Source: Oscillospiraceae bacterium (GTDB lineage Bacteria > Bacillota > Clostridia > Oscillospirales > Oscillospiraceae). Taken from it: a stretch of DNA of 17,808 nucleotides. A program made the translations under genes and the position numbers. Positions within the stretch are counted from its first letter, which is position 1; each line of letters starts with the position of its first letter. Shown one piece after another: positions 7,153 to 14,547 of the stretch. The stretch spans positions 1 through 17,808 of the forward strand of contig JAFTGG010000021.1 in the NCBI GenBank assembly GCA_017458025.1, read 5' to 3'. The notes beneath the pieces were generated by a model. That model had not been told where the DNA came from and did no database searches. It saw only the letters and a list, made by a program, of their open reading frames with translations.

Positions 7153-7184
7153 CCTATTTTACGCATACAGCGTGGAGGTTTATT

Positions 7185-7631
7185 ATGAAAGTCAAACCGA
7201 ATAACTACATAGCGCTCGAATTTTTGAGCCGCAGCGTCAACGAGGGTTTTGCCCGCACGGCGGCGGCGGCGTTTGCAACCCAGCTCGACCCGACGCTCGA
7301 TGAGCTCGGCGACATCAAAACCGCCGTCAGCGAAGCGGTGACAAACGCCATCGTCCACGCGTATCCCGACGCGTTGGGCAAGATCTCGCTCCGCGCGAGC
7401 GTCTTTGACGGAAACGTGCTGGAGATTGTCGTGCGCGATTGGGGCTGCGGCATCGCGGACGTCGACAAGGCGCGCGAGCCGCTTTACACCACCGGCGGCG
7501 AGGAACGCAGCGGCATGGGCTTTACCATCATGGAGAGCTTCATGGACGCGTTGATCGTGCGCTCGAAGCCGGGGAAAGGCACGGTCGTGACGATGAAGCG
7601 GCGCATCGCGCAGCGCAGCGGGAGAAAATGA
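7185..7631 (+). CDS. spoIIAB: Anti-sigma F factor / serine kinase SpoIIAB
   Basis: 148-aa GHKL-type protein kinase that holds SigF inactive when ATP-bound and phosphorylates SpoIIAA. The ATP-binding Bergerat fold is clear: N-box IKTAVSEAVTNAIVHAYP (residues ~44-61), G1 box RDWGCGIAD (~84-92), and G2 region TGGEERSGMGFTIMESFMD (~103-121). ATG 7185 follows GTGGAGG (7172-7178); frame extensions upstream run through repeat D and are not coding. Its TGA overlaps the sigF start (ATGA), indicating translational coupling. Confidence 0.96.
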   Translation: MKVKPNNYIALEFLSRSVNEGFARTAAAAFATQLDPTLDELGDIKTAVSEAVTNAIVHAYPDALGKISLRASVFDGNVLEIVVRDWGCGIADVDKAREPLYTTGGEERSGMGFTIMESFMDALIVRSKPGKGTVVTMKRRIAQRSGRK

Positions 7632-8332
7632 GCGCGGACACCTTCGCGCTGCTCGAACGCGCGCAGCAGGGCGACGAATCCGCCTGCGAGCGCGTGCTGA
7701 CGGAGAACACGGGCCTCATCTGGAGCGTCGTCAAGCGCTACTACGGCCGTGGCGTCGAGCCGGACGACCTGTATCAGCTCGGTTGCCTCGGGTTCCTGAA
7801 AGCGGTGCGGGGCTTTGACCTCAACTATGGCACGCAGTTCTCGACCTACGCGGTGCCGAAGATCGCGGGCGAGATCCGCCGCTTCTTGAGGGACGACGGA
7901 CCGGTCAAGGTGGAGCGCAGCGTGCGGGAGAGGTCGTTCGCCGTCTACGCCGCGCGAGAAAAGCTGTGCGCGGAGCTTGGGCGCGAGCCAGCGCTCTCGG
8001 AGCTGTCGGAGGCGACGGGGCTTCGGGCGGAGGAGATCGCGGAGCTGGAGCTTGCGACCGCCGCGCCGGAGTCGCTGCAGCAGGAGCTCGGCGACGGGCT
8101 GACGCTGGAGAATACGCTCGGCAGCGAGTCGCCGGAGGACGGCATGGTGGAAAAGATCGCGCTTCGCGCGGGCATCGACGCGCTTCCGGAGCGCGAGCGC
8201 ATGACAATCCTGCTGCGGTTTTACAAGGGGCTGACGCAGGAGCAGACGGCGCGGGTGCTGGGCGTGTCGCAGGTGCAGGTGTCGCGGCTGGAGCGTCGGG
8301 CCTTGCAAAGCCTGCGGGAAACTTTGGGCTAG
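7628..8332 (+). CDS. sigF: RNA polymerase sporulation sigma factor SigF
   Basis: First forespore-specific sigma factor; 234 aa. Region 2 has NTGLIWSVVKRYYGRG, DDLYQLGCLGFLKAVRGFD and the -10 recognition helix FSTYAVPKIAGEIRRFLRDD. Region 3 includes VKVERSVRERSFAVYAAREK. Region 4 includes LPERERMTILLRFYKGLTQ and the helix-turn-helix RVLGVSQVQVSRLERRAL. SigG is the closest alternative by sequence type, but the position directly behind spoIIAA-spoIIAB identifies SigF. It starts four bases inside spoIIAB and ends 25 bases before the stop of a convergent gene; no clear terminator was seen between them. Confidence 0.96.
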   Translation: MSADTFALLERAQQGDESACERVLTENTGLIWSVVKRYYGRGVEPDDLYQLGCLGFLKAVRGFDLNYGTQFSTYAVPKIAGEIRRFLRDDGPVKVERSVRERSFAVYAAREKLCAELGREPALSELSEATGLRAEEIAELELATAAPESLQQELGDGLTLENTLGSESPEDGMVEKIALRAGIDALPERERMTILLRFYKGLTQEQTARVLGVSQVQVSRLERRALQSLRETLG

Positions 8333-8338
8333 GGGCAT

Positions 8339-8358
8339 GCAGGCGGCGCTTCGGCGCT
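8339..8358. repeat. 20-bp direct repeat, copy 1
   Basis: GCAGGCGGCGCTTCGGCGCT occurs here and again, identically, at 8443-8462. The unit contains a GCGC-TTCG-GCGC hairpin with a stable UUCG-type loop. This copy overlaps the stop codon of the minus-strand DUF4130 gene and lies just after sigF, where it could weakly terminate either transcript. Confidence 0.7.
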
Positions 8359-9206
8359 CACACCGTTGCGGCATGGTCGAGTCGGCCGCCGCCGCGTCCG
8401 AGCCTCCCGCCGCTGCCTCGAAAGCGCCTCGCTTCTTCCGCCGCAGGCGGCGCTTCGGCGCTTTCCTCCTGAAACTCCGTCATCGTTCCCCAATATCGCT
8501 TCGGCATGTTCGACATGCGCCGTTTGGGATTCTCGCGCTCGGGGATCGCAATCGTATCGTAAAACCGCTTCCACAGCCTGCGATAATCCGCTTCCTCCGC
8601 GTCCGGCGCCGCTATTTCAAACGATTCCAACGGCACGATGCGTGACACGCCGTTTGCGTAGAGCAGCGCTTCGCGGTGCGTACGGTCGTAGATAAAAAAC
8701 GTCTCGTTGTAGCAGCGGTCGCAAAAGTGCCCGCGCAGCAGCGGCAGCACACGGTTTTTCGGCTCGATCTCCGCGCCGAGCATGCCGTCGAACACCGAGA
8801 AGCGCAGAAACCCGCGCAGGTGCTCGACCTCCGTCGAGAGCTGATGCACCGCGCGCAGCAGCGGCTGATACGCGTCGTCGGACAGGCGCGTGAGGTAACG
8901 AGGCCCCTCGCGGTAGAGCTTTGCGACAAAGCGGTATATCGCCATCTCCTTGTTCGGCAGGCATGTCAGATGCACGCGCCGAAGCAGCGGTATCACATCG
9001 GGCGAGAGCCTGCGCAGGCTCCGGCTGACACGCTCGGCGTGCGCGCGTACGGTCGCCACGGTGCGCACTTCAAAAAAGCAGGGCTCGGCGTCCCCATCGC
9101 AGACGATCGCGGTGGGACGCTCTTTTTGCGTGTAGCTTTCGTAAATACAGCTGAGCAGCCCGTCGAAGCTGCCGTCGTACTGATAGATGATCTCTCGCCA
9201 TGCCAT
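8358..9206 (-). CDS. DUF4130 / TIGR03915-type DNA metabolism protein, partner of the radical-SAM protein
   Basis: 282-aa protein almost always encoded beside the radical-SAM protein found upstream here; the pair is predicted to act in DNA modification or repair (a uracil-DNA-glycosylase-linked family; the reaction is unknown). The N-terminal IIYQYDGSFDGLLSCIYESY and the HFCDRCYNETFFIYDRTHREALLY region are family features. The usual conserved end is MPKRYWGTMTEF. Beyond it this protein has an extra ~36-residue Gly/Arg/Ala-rich tail lying between two copies of a 20-bp direct repeat, so the tail may be a recent accretion. ATG 9206 follows GAGGGG. The gap to the upstream gene is 113 nt, with nothing recognisable in it. 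Confidence 0.85.
   Translation of the reverse strand: MAWREIIYQYDGSFDGLLSCIYESYTQKERPTAIVCDGDAEPCFFEVRTVATVRAHAERVSRSLRRLSPDVIPLLRRVHLTCLPNKEMAIYRFVAKLYREGPRYLTRLSDDAYQPLLRAVHQLSTEVEHLRGFLRFSVFDGMLGAEIEPKNRVLPLLRGHFCDRCYNETFFIYDRTHREALLYANGVSRIVPLESFEIAAPDAEEADYRRLWKRFYDTIAIPERENPKRRMSNMPKRYWGTMTEFQEESAEAPPAAEEARRFRGSGGRLGRGGGRLDHAATV
8443..8462. repeat. 20-bp direct repeat, copy 2
   Basis: Identical to 8339-8358. It lies inside the DUF4130 gene, immediately after the codons for the conserved end of the domain, and marks the start of the low-complexity tail. Confidence 0.7.
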
Positions 9207-9319
9207 GATTGCCCCTCGCTCTTTTGCCTATATGCGGCGTCGCCGCCCTCTCGACAGACGCAAAGCCGCCTTTGGCGCTCCGACGCAGCCGCGCCCTCAA
9301 TCGCCGCGAAGCCGGCGGA

Positions 9320-10588
9320 TTATCCCACTCTGTCGAACAGCGATAGCTGCTCAAACTGCGCGGCGGGCAGCGCGGCGCGCTCGATTGCCATCAGGTTCGC
9401 CATGACGCCCGCATAGCTGAGCCGCAGCGGCGTTGCCAACTGTCCCGAACAGGTCAGAAAGTACTGCGCCCGCTTCATTACGACGCCGAGCTTGCGGAGG
9501 TCGTCGGCGTGGAGCGGGCCCGTGCGCCGAGCGACCAAAATGCGCTTTGCCGACACGACGCCGACGCCGGGTACGCGAAGCAGCGTTTCATAGTCCGCGC
9601 GGTTGACCTCGACGGGGAAGAACTCCGGATGCCGCAGCGCCCAACAGCATTTGGGATCGAGCCGCGGGTCGAAATCCGGCTGCGCTTCGTCGAGCAGTTC
9701 ACACGCGCGAAAGCCATAGAACCGCAGCAGCCAATCCGCCTGATACAGCCGATGCTCGCGAAGAAGCGGCGGTTTGGTGTCGAGCGACGGCAAAAGCGCG
9801 TTTTCGACCACCGGCACATAGGCGGAGTAAAACACGCGCTTCAGACGATATTGCCCGTAGAGCGATTCGGTCAGGTTCAAAATATGCCGGTCGCTCTCGC
9901 CGGACGCGCCGACAATGAGCTGCGTGCTCTGTCCCGCGGGCGCGAAACGCGGCGCGGAGCGGTACTTCACCAGCTCCGCCTTGCTTTCGGCGACTCCGTA
10001 GCGGATCTGCCGCATCGGCGCCAAAATGGCGCGCTTGGTCTTGTTTGGCGCAAGGCTTTTGAGCGACGCCTCGCTCGGCAGCTCAATGTTGACGCTCAGA
10101 CGGTCGGCGAGCAGCCCAAGCTGATAGACCAGCTCCGGCGAGGCGCCGGGAATCGCCTTGGCATGGATATAGCCGTTGAAGCGATACTCGCCGCGCAGAA
10201 GAGACAACGTGCGGATCATCAGCTCCGTCGTGCGGTCGGGAGAACCGAGCACGGCGGAGGAGAGGAACAGCCCCTCAATGTAGTTCCGGCGATAGAAACC
10301 TATGGTCAGCTCAGCCAATTCCTTTGGCGTAAAGGAAGTTCGCCTTACATCATTGGAGCGCCGGTTGACACAGTATTTGCAGTCGTACACGCAGTCGTTG
10401 GAGAGCAGGACCTTGAGCAGCGTTACGCAGCGCCCGTCGGCGGAGAAGGTGTGGCAGCATCCGGCGATAGACGACGACGTAGAGCCGATCATGCCCTCGA
10501 CGTGCCCGCGCCTTGCGCCGCTGGACGTACAGGCGGCGTCGTACTTTGCCGCGTCCGCGAGGATCGTGAGCTTGTCCAACAGCTCCAT
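9320..10588 (-). CDS. Putative DNA modification/repair radical SAM protein (TIGR03916 type)
   Basis: 422-aa radical-SAM enzyme. CVYDCKYCVNR at residues 66-76 is the CxxxCxxC motif that binds the SAM-reducing 4Fe-4S cluster. Upstream lie other family features (TILADAAKYDAACTSSG, GCCHTFSADGRCVTLLKVL). The C-terminal part contains a helix-hairpin-helix DNA-binding motif, LLRVPGVGVVSAKRIL. Members co-occur with a DUF4130 protein, here the next gene, and are thought to act on nucleic acid; the reaction is not known. ATG 10588 fits the family N-terminus, although its ribosome site is poor. A TTG at 10621 would overlap the upstream small gene. The start is seven bases after that gene's stop, so translation may be coupled. 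Confidence 0.9.
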   Translation of the reverse strand: MELLDKLTILADAAKYDAACTSSGARRGHVEGMIGSTSSSIAGCCHTFSADGRCVTLLKVLLSNDCVYDCKYCVNRRSNDVRRTSFTPKELAELTIGFYRRNYIEGLFLSSAVLGSPDRTTELMIRTLSLLRGEYRFNGYIHAKAIPGASPELVYQLGLLADRLSVNIELPSEASLKSLAPNKTKRAILAPMRQIRYGVAESKAELVKYRSAPRFAPAGQSTQLIVGASGESDRHILNLTESLYGQYRLKRVFYSAYVPVVENALLPSLDTKPPLLREHRLYQADWLLRFYGFRACELLDEAQPDFDPRLDPKCCWALRHPEFFPVEVNRADYETLLRVPGVGVVSAKRILVARRTGPLHADDLRKLGVVMKRAQYFLTCSGQLATPLRLSYAGVMANLMAIERAALPAAQFEQLSLFDRVG

Positions 10589-10595
10589 GAGCGTG

Positions 10596-10787
10596 TTATG
10601 CGGCGTAGAGCACGCTCTCAAGCTCCAGCTCGGCGCGCGGGAACTCGACCGTATTATCGCGTGCCGCGGCGTGACGCGCGCGGCGGCGCGTGGGCCGCGG
10701 CGTGTCGAGCCATTCGACGAGCTTCATGAGGTTTGCCGACGCAACGCCGACGCCGATGAAAACAAAACATAAGGTCATTCCGGTCAT
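10596..10787 (-). CDS. Small single-span membrane protein under SOS-like control
   Basis: 63-aa protein with no family I recognise. Residues ~1-23 form one hydrophobic segment (MTGMTLCFVFIGVGVASANL), followed by a linker, a very basic patch (RPTRRRARHAAAR, ~31-43) and an acidic end (EFPRAELELESVL). The gene is supported by a strong ribosome site (GGAGG ~9 bases before ATG 10787), a consensus promoter, and seven-base spacing to the radical-SAM repair gene. A short membrane protein behind an SOS-type operator recalls YneA or SidA, which block division after DNA damage, but there is no sequence similarity I can see. The role as a division inhibitor is a guess from context. Confidence 0.75.
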   Translation of the reverse strand: MTGMTLCFVFIGVGVASANLMKLVEWLDTPRPTRRRARHAAARDNTVEFPRAELELESVLYAA

Positions 10788-10805
10788 GTTGATTACCTCC
10801 GTAGA

Positions 10806-10870
10806 ATTTTTGTTCGAGTTTTATTATAAATCGAACATTCGTACTTGTCAAGAAAAAATCGAACAAAAAT
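10806..10870 (-). promoter_or_regulatory. Consensus SigA promoter with SOS-like operator and flanking inverted repeats
   Basis: On the minus strand TTGACA (10851-10846), a 17-base spacer and TATAAT (10828-10823) form a near-perfect promoter for the small membrane protein and the repair genes. The spacer holds GTACGAATGTTC (10844-10833), a one-mismatch form of the GAAC-N4-GTTC LexA-type box, with an inner CGAA-CA-TTCG symmetry. Two further GTTCGA/TCGAAC half-sites flank it inside a perfect 12-bp inverted repeat: ATTTTTGTTCGA at 10806-10817 and TCGAACAAAAAT at 10859-10870. The arrangement fits tight repression by a LexA-like protein. Confidence 0.75.
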
Positions 10871-10914
10871 TTGAAAAAAGTTTTAGACAGATCGGAGAAG
10901 CGTTTATCGCGCTA

Positions 10915-10943
10915 TTGAAAAAAGCCTTCCCTTCCGCTATAAT
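10915..10943 (+). promoter_or_regulatory. SigA-type promoter of the helicase gene
   Basis: TTGAAA (10915-10920), 17 bases, then TATAAT (10938-10943). Transcription would begin near 10950, with AGAGAGGG acting as ribosome site for ATG 10973. It diverges from the SOS-like promoter; the nearest TCGAAC site lies about 45 bases upstream of the -35. Confidence 0.85.
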
Positions 10944-10972
10944 GTGCAGCGGAAAGAGAGGGCTTACCAGAT

Positions 10973-13438
10973 ATGGACGATTTTACCTCCCGCTACTGCG
11001 CGGCGCGGCGCGCCGCCATAGCGCGGGATTTTGCGAGACTGAACCCCGAGCAGCGCAACGGCGTGTTGACGACCGAGGGCCCGCTGCTGCTGCTCGCCGG
11101 CGCGGGCAGCGGCAAGACGACGGTGCTCATCAACCGCGTCGCGAACATTCTGACCTACGGCCGCGGCAGCGACTGTGACACGGCGCCGGACTTTGCGACG
11201 GAGGACGACCTCGCGTTTTTGGAGAGCTACCCGCAGCATCCGACGCCGGACGAGCGCGGCCGCATGCTGCGCCTCTGCGCGGTGGAGCCGGCGAAGCCGT
11301 GGCAGGTGCTGGCGGTGACGTTTACGAACAAGGCGGCGAGCGAGCTGCGCGACCGCCTCGACGCGTTTGGCGTCGAGGGCGCGCGGGACGTGTGGGCGCT
11401 GACGTTCCACTCGGCCTGCGTACGCATTTTGCGCCGCGACATCGACAAGCTGGGCTTCTCGCTGGATTTCACCATCTACGACGCCGATGATTCCCGCCGC
11501 GTCGTGCGCGACATCGTGCGGGAGATGGACCTCGACGAAAAGGCCTTCCCGCCGCGCGAGGTGCTGGGCGTTATCTCCAAGGCGAAGGACGCGATGGAGA
11601 CCGCGCGCGACTTCGCGGCGCATTGGTCGGGCAGCGGCGATTGGCGCAAGGAGCGCATCGCGAAGATCTACGCCGCCTACGACCGGACGCTGCGCGAGGC
11701 GAACGCGCTCGACTTCGACGATATTTTGCTCCACGCCGTGACGCTGCTGCAAAGCGACGGGGAGGTGCGCGATTACTACCGCCGCAAGTTCCGCTACGTG
11801 CTCATCGACGAGTATCAGGACACGAACCGGCTGCAATATTTATTGATGAAGCAGCTCGTCGGGCCGAAAGGCAACATCTGCGTCGTGGGCGACGACGATC
11901 AGAGCATCTACCGCTTCCGCGGCGCGGATATCTCGAATATCCTCAACTTTGAGAAGGAATACAAGGGCACGCGCACGATCCGTTTGGAGCAGAATTACCG
12001 TTCGACGCAGCATATCCTCGACGCGGCGAACGCCGTCATCAGGAACAACGCCGGGCGCAAGGGCAAGACGCTGTGGACGGACGCGGGCGACGGCGATAAG
12101 GTGACGATCAAGACCGTGTTCAATGAGCAGGACGAGGCGAACTACGTCGTGTCGTCCATCATGAGCGACTTCGGCCGCGGCAGGAATTGGCGCGACAACG
12201 CGATCTTGTACCGCATGAACGCACAGTCGAACGCGCTCGAATACGCGTTCAAGCGCAACGGCGTGCCGTATCAGGTCGTGGGCGGCATGAATTTTTTCGA
12301 GCGCGCCGAGGTCAAGGACATGCTCTCGTACCTCGCGGTGCTGAACAATCCCGCGGACGACCTGCGCCTGCGGCGTATCATCAACAACCCGCCGCGCGGC
12401 ATCGGCGCGTCCAGCGTCGAGAACGTGCAGCGGCTTGCAACGGAGCAGGGCGTGCCGATGATCGAGATCGTCCGCCGCGCCGACGAGTACGCCGACTTGA
12501 GCCGCGCGGCGGCGAAGCTGCGGCAGTTCGCGGCGCTCATCGACGACCTGCGCGACGCGGCGGAGGACACGCCGCTGCCGGAGCTGTACGACCTCGTGTG
12601 CGACAAGAGCGGCTATACCCGCGCCTTGCGGGAGAAGAACGACATGGAGAGCCGCGGGCGGCTTGAGAACGTGCAGGAGCTCAAATCCAACATCGCCGCG
12701 TTCCTCGAAAACGACCCCGAGGACGCGACGCTTTCGGGCTTCCTCAACGAGATCGCGCTCTACACAGACCTCGACAGCGCGACGACGGACAACGCCGTCA
12801 CGATGATGACGATGCACAGCGCGAAGGGCTTGGAGTTCCCGTGCGTCTATGTCGTCGGCATGGAGGAAGGCGTGTTCCCCGGCCAGCGCGTCTACGGCGA
12901 CGACGAGGAGCTGGAGGAGGAGCGCCGGCTTTGCTACGTCGCGATGACCCGCGCGAAGGAGAAGCTGACGCTCACGAACGCGCGCCAGCGTATGCTGTTC
13001 GGACACACGACGCCCAACGCGCCCTCGCGCTTTTTGCGGGAGGTGCCGGAGGACGACGCCGATTGGCAGGGCAAGAGCGACCCCAACGCCCGCGCGTTTG
13101 GCACGCTCGCCGAGCACGGCTACGACGATTACGAAAACCATTTCGGCAGTTCGGGCTTCGGCTCCGCGCGAACGTCCCGCGCGAGCGCGGTCCATACGTC
13201 CTACGCCGCGCCGCGCAGAGAGCGCAAGCAGGCTGCCGCTCCCGCGCAGCGACCTGCGGGCGCGCCGCTGCCGCAGCTCAATCCCGGCGACCGCATCAAC
13301 CATAAGAGCTTCGGCGACGGCATGGTGACCGATGTGACGCCGACCGGCGGCGACGTGCTGCTGGAGGTGGCGTTCGACGACGTGGGCACCAAGAAGCTTC
13401 TGCTCAAATTTGCAGGGCAGCACATTACCAAGCTGTAA
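10973..13438 (+). CDS. pcrA: ATP-dependent DNA helicase PcrA/UvrD
   Basis: Superfamily 1A 3'-5' DNA helicase for excision repair, replication restart and removal of stalled complexes; 821 aa, slightly longer than the typical ~740. Motifs in order: Q-motif LNPEQ (23-27), Walker A AGAGSGKT (42-49), Ia VTFTNKAASEL, Walker B IDEYQDTN (~278), motif III VVGDDDQSIYRFRGA, motif IV LEQNYRST, motif V TMHSAKGLEFPCVYVVG, motif VI RRLCYVAMTRAKEKL. An acidic insert of ~50 residues lies between Walker A and motif Ia. The final ~45 residues (PGDRINHKSFGDGMVTDV onward) form the Tudor-like C-terminal domain that in PcrA contacts RNA polymerase. It is followed 12 bases later by an aroE-like gene. Confidence 0.96.
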   Translation: MDDFTSRYCAARRAAIARDFARLNPEQRNGVLTTEGPLLLLAGAGSGKTTVLINRVANILTYGRGSDCDTAPDFATEDDLAFLESYPQHPTPDERGRMLRLCAVEPAKPWQVLAVTFTNKAASELRDRLDAFGVEGARDVWALTFHSACVRILRRDIDKLGFSLDFTIYDADDSRRVVRDIVREMDLDEKAFPPREVLGVISKAKDAMETARDFAAHWSGSGDWRKERIAKIYAAYDRTLREANALDFDDILLHAVTLLQSDGEVRDYYRRKFRYVLIDEYQDTNRLQYLLMKQLVGPKGNICVVGDDDQSIYRFRGADISNILNFEKEYKGTRTIRLEQNYRSTQHILDAANAVIRNNAGRKGKTLWTDAGDGDKVTIKTVFNEQDEANYVVSSIMSDFGRGRNWRDNAILYRMNAQSNALEYAFKRNGVPYQVVGGMNFFERAEVKDMLSYLAVLNNPADDLRLRRIINNPPRGIGASSVENVQRLATEQGVPMIEIVRRADEYADLSRAAAKLRQFAALIDDLRDAAEDTPLPELYDLVCDKSGYTRALREKNDMESRGRLENVQELKSNIAAFLENDPEDATLSGFLNEIALYTDLDSATTDNAVTMMTMHSAKGLEFPCVYVVGMEEGVFPGQRVYGDDEELEEERRLCYVAMTRAKEKLTLTNARQRMLFGHTTPNAPSRFLREVPEDDADWQGKSDPNARAFGTLAEHGYDDYENHFGSSGFGSARTSRASAVHTSYAAPRRERKQAAAPAQRPAGAPLPQLNPGDRINHKSFGDGMVTDVTPTGGDVLLEVAFDDVGTKKLLLKFAGQHITKL

Positions 13439-13450
13439 GGAGGGCGGCAC

Positions 13451-14320
13451 ATGGACAAGGCGATCACCGGACATACCGGCCTGTACTGCCTGCTCGGCAG
13501 TCCCGTGGCGCACAGCGCCAGCCCGCAAATGCACAATGAGGCGTTCCGCCTGCTCGGCGTCGACGCGCGGTATCTTGCCTTCGACGTGACGCAGGAGACG
13601 CTTCGGACCGCCGTCGACGGACTGCGCGCGATAGGCGCGCGCGGCTGGAACCTTACCATGCCCTGCAAGACCGCGATGGCGCCGCTCTGCGACGAGCTGA
13701 CGCCGGTGGCGCGGCTGTGCGGCGCGGTCAACACCGTCGCGAATCGCGGCGGCAGGCTTGTCGGCACGACGACCGACGGGCTCGGCTGGGTGCTCAGCGC
13801 GAAAGAGGCGGGCGTCGGCGTCGCGGGCAAGCGCATCGTCCAGCTCGGCTGTGGCGGCGCGGGAACGAGTATCCTCGCCCAATGCGCGGTGGACGGAGCG
13901 GCGGCGATCGACGTGTTCAAGCGAAAAAACGCGTCCTGGGACGATACGCGGGCGTTCGCGGAGCGCGTAAAAGCAGAGACTTCCTGTCAAGTGGTTTTAC
14001 ATGACATAGAGGAAAAAACCGAGCTTTGCGCTTGCATCGCGGAGGCGGACGTGCTGCTGAACACGACGTCGGTCGGCATGCGCGGCGCCGGGGGCTGTCT
14101 GATTCCGGACGCGTCGTATCTGTACGCCGGCCTCGCCGTTTCCGACATCATCTACGAGCCGCGCGAGACGGAGCTGCTGCGCATGGCGCGCGAGGCGGGC
14201 TGCCGGACCGTGGGCGGCATGTACATGCTGCTCTGGCAGGGCGCGGCGGCGTTTGAGTTCTGGACGGGGCGGAAGATGCCCGTCGGGGAGATTCGGGCGA
14301 AATACTTCGCCGAGGCATAA
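13451..14320 (+). CDS. aroE: Shikimate 5-dehydrogenase family protein
   Basis: 289-aa NAD(P)-dependent dehydrogenase of the AroE family, which reduces 3-dehydroshikimate in aromatic amino acid synthesis. The substrate-binding N-domain has LLGSPVAHSASPQMHN (Ser22, Ser24) and the catalytic lysine in NLTMPCK (Lys73). The second catalytic residue is Asp109 in TTTDGLGW, where the usual Asn before TDG is Thr, as in some quinate/shikimate paralogues. The Rossmann nucleotide loop is QLGCGGAGTS (~131-140). Conserved C-terminal features include NTTSVGM and GGMYMLLWQGAAAFEFWTG. AAGGAGGG overlaps the end of pcrA and serves as ribosome site, so the two genes are co-transcribed. A quinate/shikimate or YdiB-like role cannot be excluded. 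Confidence 0.9.
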   Translation: MDKAITGHTGLYCLLGSPVAHSASPQMHNEAFRLLGVDARYLAFDVTQETLRTAVDGLRAIGARGWNLTMPCKTAMAPLCDELTPVARLCGAVNTVANRGGRLVGTTTDGLGWVLSAKEAGVGVAGKRIVQLGCGGAGTSILAQCAVDGAAAIDVFKRKNASWDDTRAFAERVKAETSCQVVLHDIEEKTELCACIAEADVLLNTTSVGMRGAGGCLIPDASYLYAGLAVSDIIYEPRETELLRMAREAGCRTVGGMYMLLWQGAAAFEFWTGRKMPVGEIRAKYFAEA

Positions 14321-14341
14321 TACTGCATTGCAAAATGGCAT

Positions 14342-14375
14342 AAAAAAGAGCGCATCGCCAGATGCGCTCTTTTTT
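14342..14375. terminator. Bidirectional intrinsic terminator between aroE and the hydrogenase cluster
   Basis: AAAAAAGAGCGCATC-GCCA-GATGCGCTCTTTTTT: a perfect 15-bp stem with a 4-base loop and T-runs on both strands. It ends the pcrA-aroE transcript rightward and the hydrogenase transcript leftward; its last two bases overlap the stop codon of the small minus-strand gene. Confidence 0.93.
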
Positions 14376-14547
14376 ATTTCTTCCCCGCGAGGAAGTAGTC
14401 GCTGTTTCCCGGGTGATAGAACGGGCAGGCATCGCGGCGCTTTTCCATCAGCGCGGCGTACTCGTCCTCGTCGAGGTCCTGCTCGCAGATATAGTCGTCG
14501 TACTCCTCGTCATAGGCGTAGTAGACGCAGTCTTCGCAGATGCTCAT
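14374..14547 (-). CDS. Small four-cysteine acidic protein coupled to the hydrogenase (DUF6472-like)
   Basis: 57-aa protein starting MSICEDCVYYAYDEEYDDYI and ending SDYFLAGKK. Cysteines are at residues 4, 7, 21 and 41, spacing that suggests a small metal site. The middle is strongly acidic (EQDLDEDEYAALMEKRRDACP). The pattern C-x2-C...C...LDEDEY...CP.. resembles the small Clostridia family I recall as DUF6472; this is from memory, not a search. Its ATG overlaps the hydrogenase stop codon (ATGA), so translation is probably coupled. Its stop lies in the terminator. It is short enough to be missed by gene callers. The function is unknown; a role in hydrogenase or Fe-S handling is only suggested by position. 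Confidence 0.8.
   Translation of the reverse strand: MSICEDCVYYAYDEEYDDYICEQDLDEDEYAALMEKRRDACPFYHPGNSDYFLAGKK

Noticed and set aside
9207..9319. Possible small gene or regulatory RNA between the radical-SAM and DUF4130 genes
   Set aside because: Only short G+C-rich symmetry was seen, with no convincing reading frame, promoter or stable conserved structure.
10589..10621. TTG start at 10621 for the radical-SAM gene
   Set aside because: It overlaps the small upstream gene and adds 11 residues not typical of the family; ATG 10588 fits the usual N-terminus, though the ribosome site is weak.
11840..13990. Open frame of 716 codons on the minus strand opposite pcrA and aroE
   Set aside because: It spans two well-identified plus-strand genes and has biased shadow composition with no recognisable motif.
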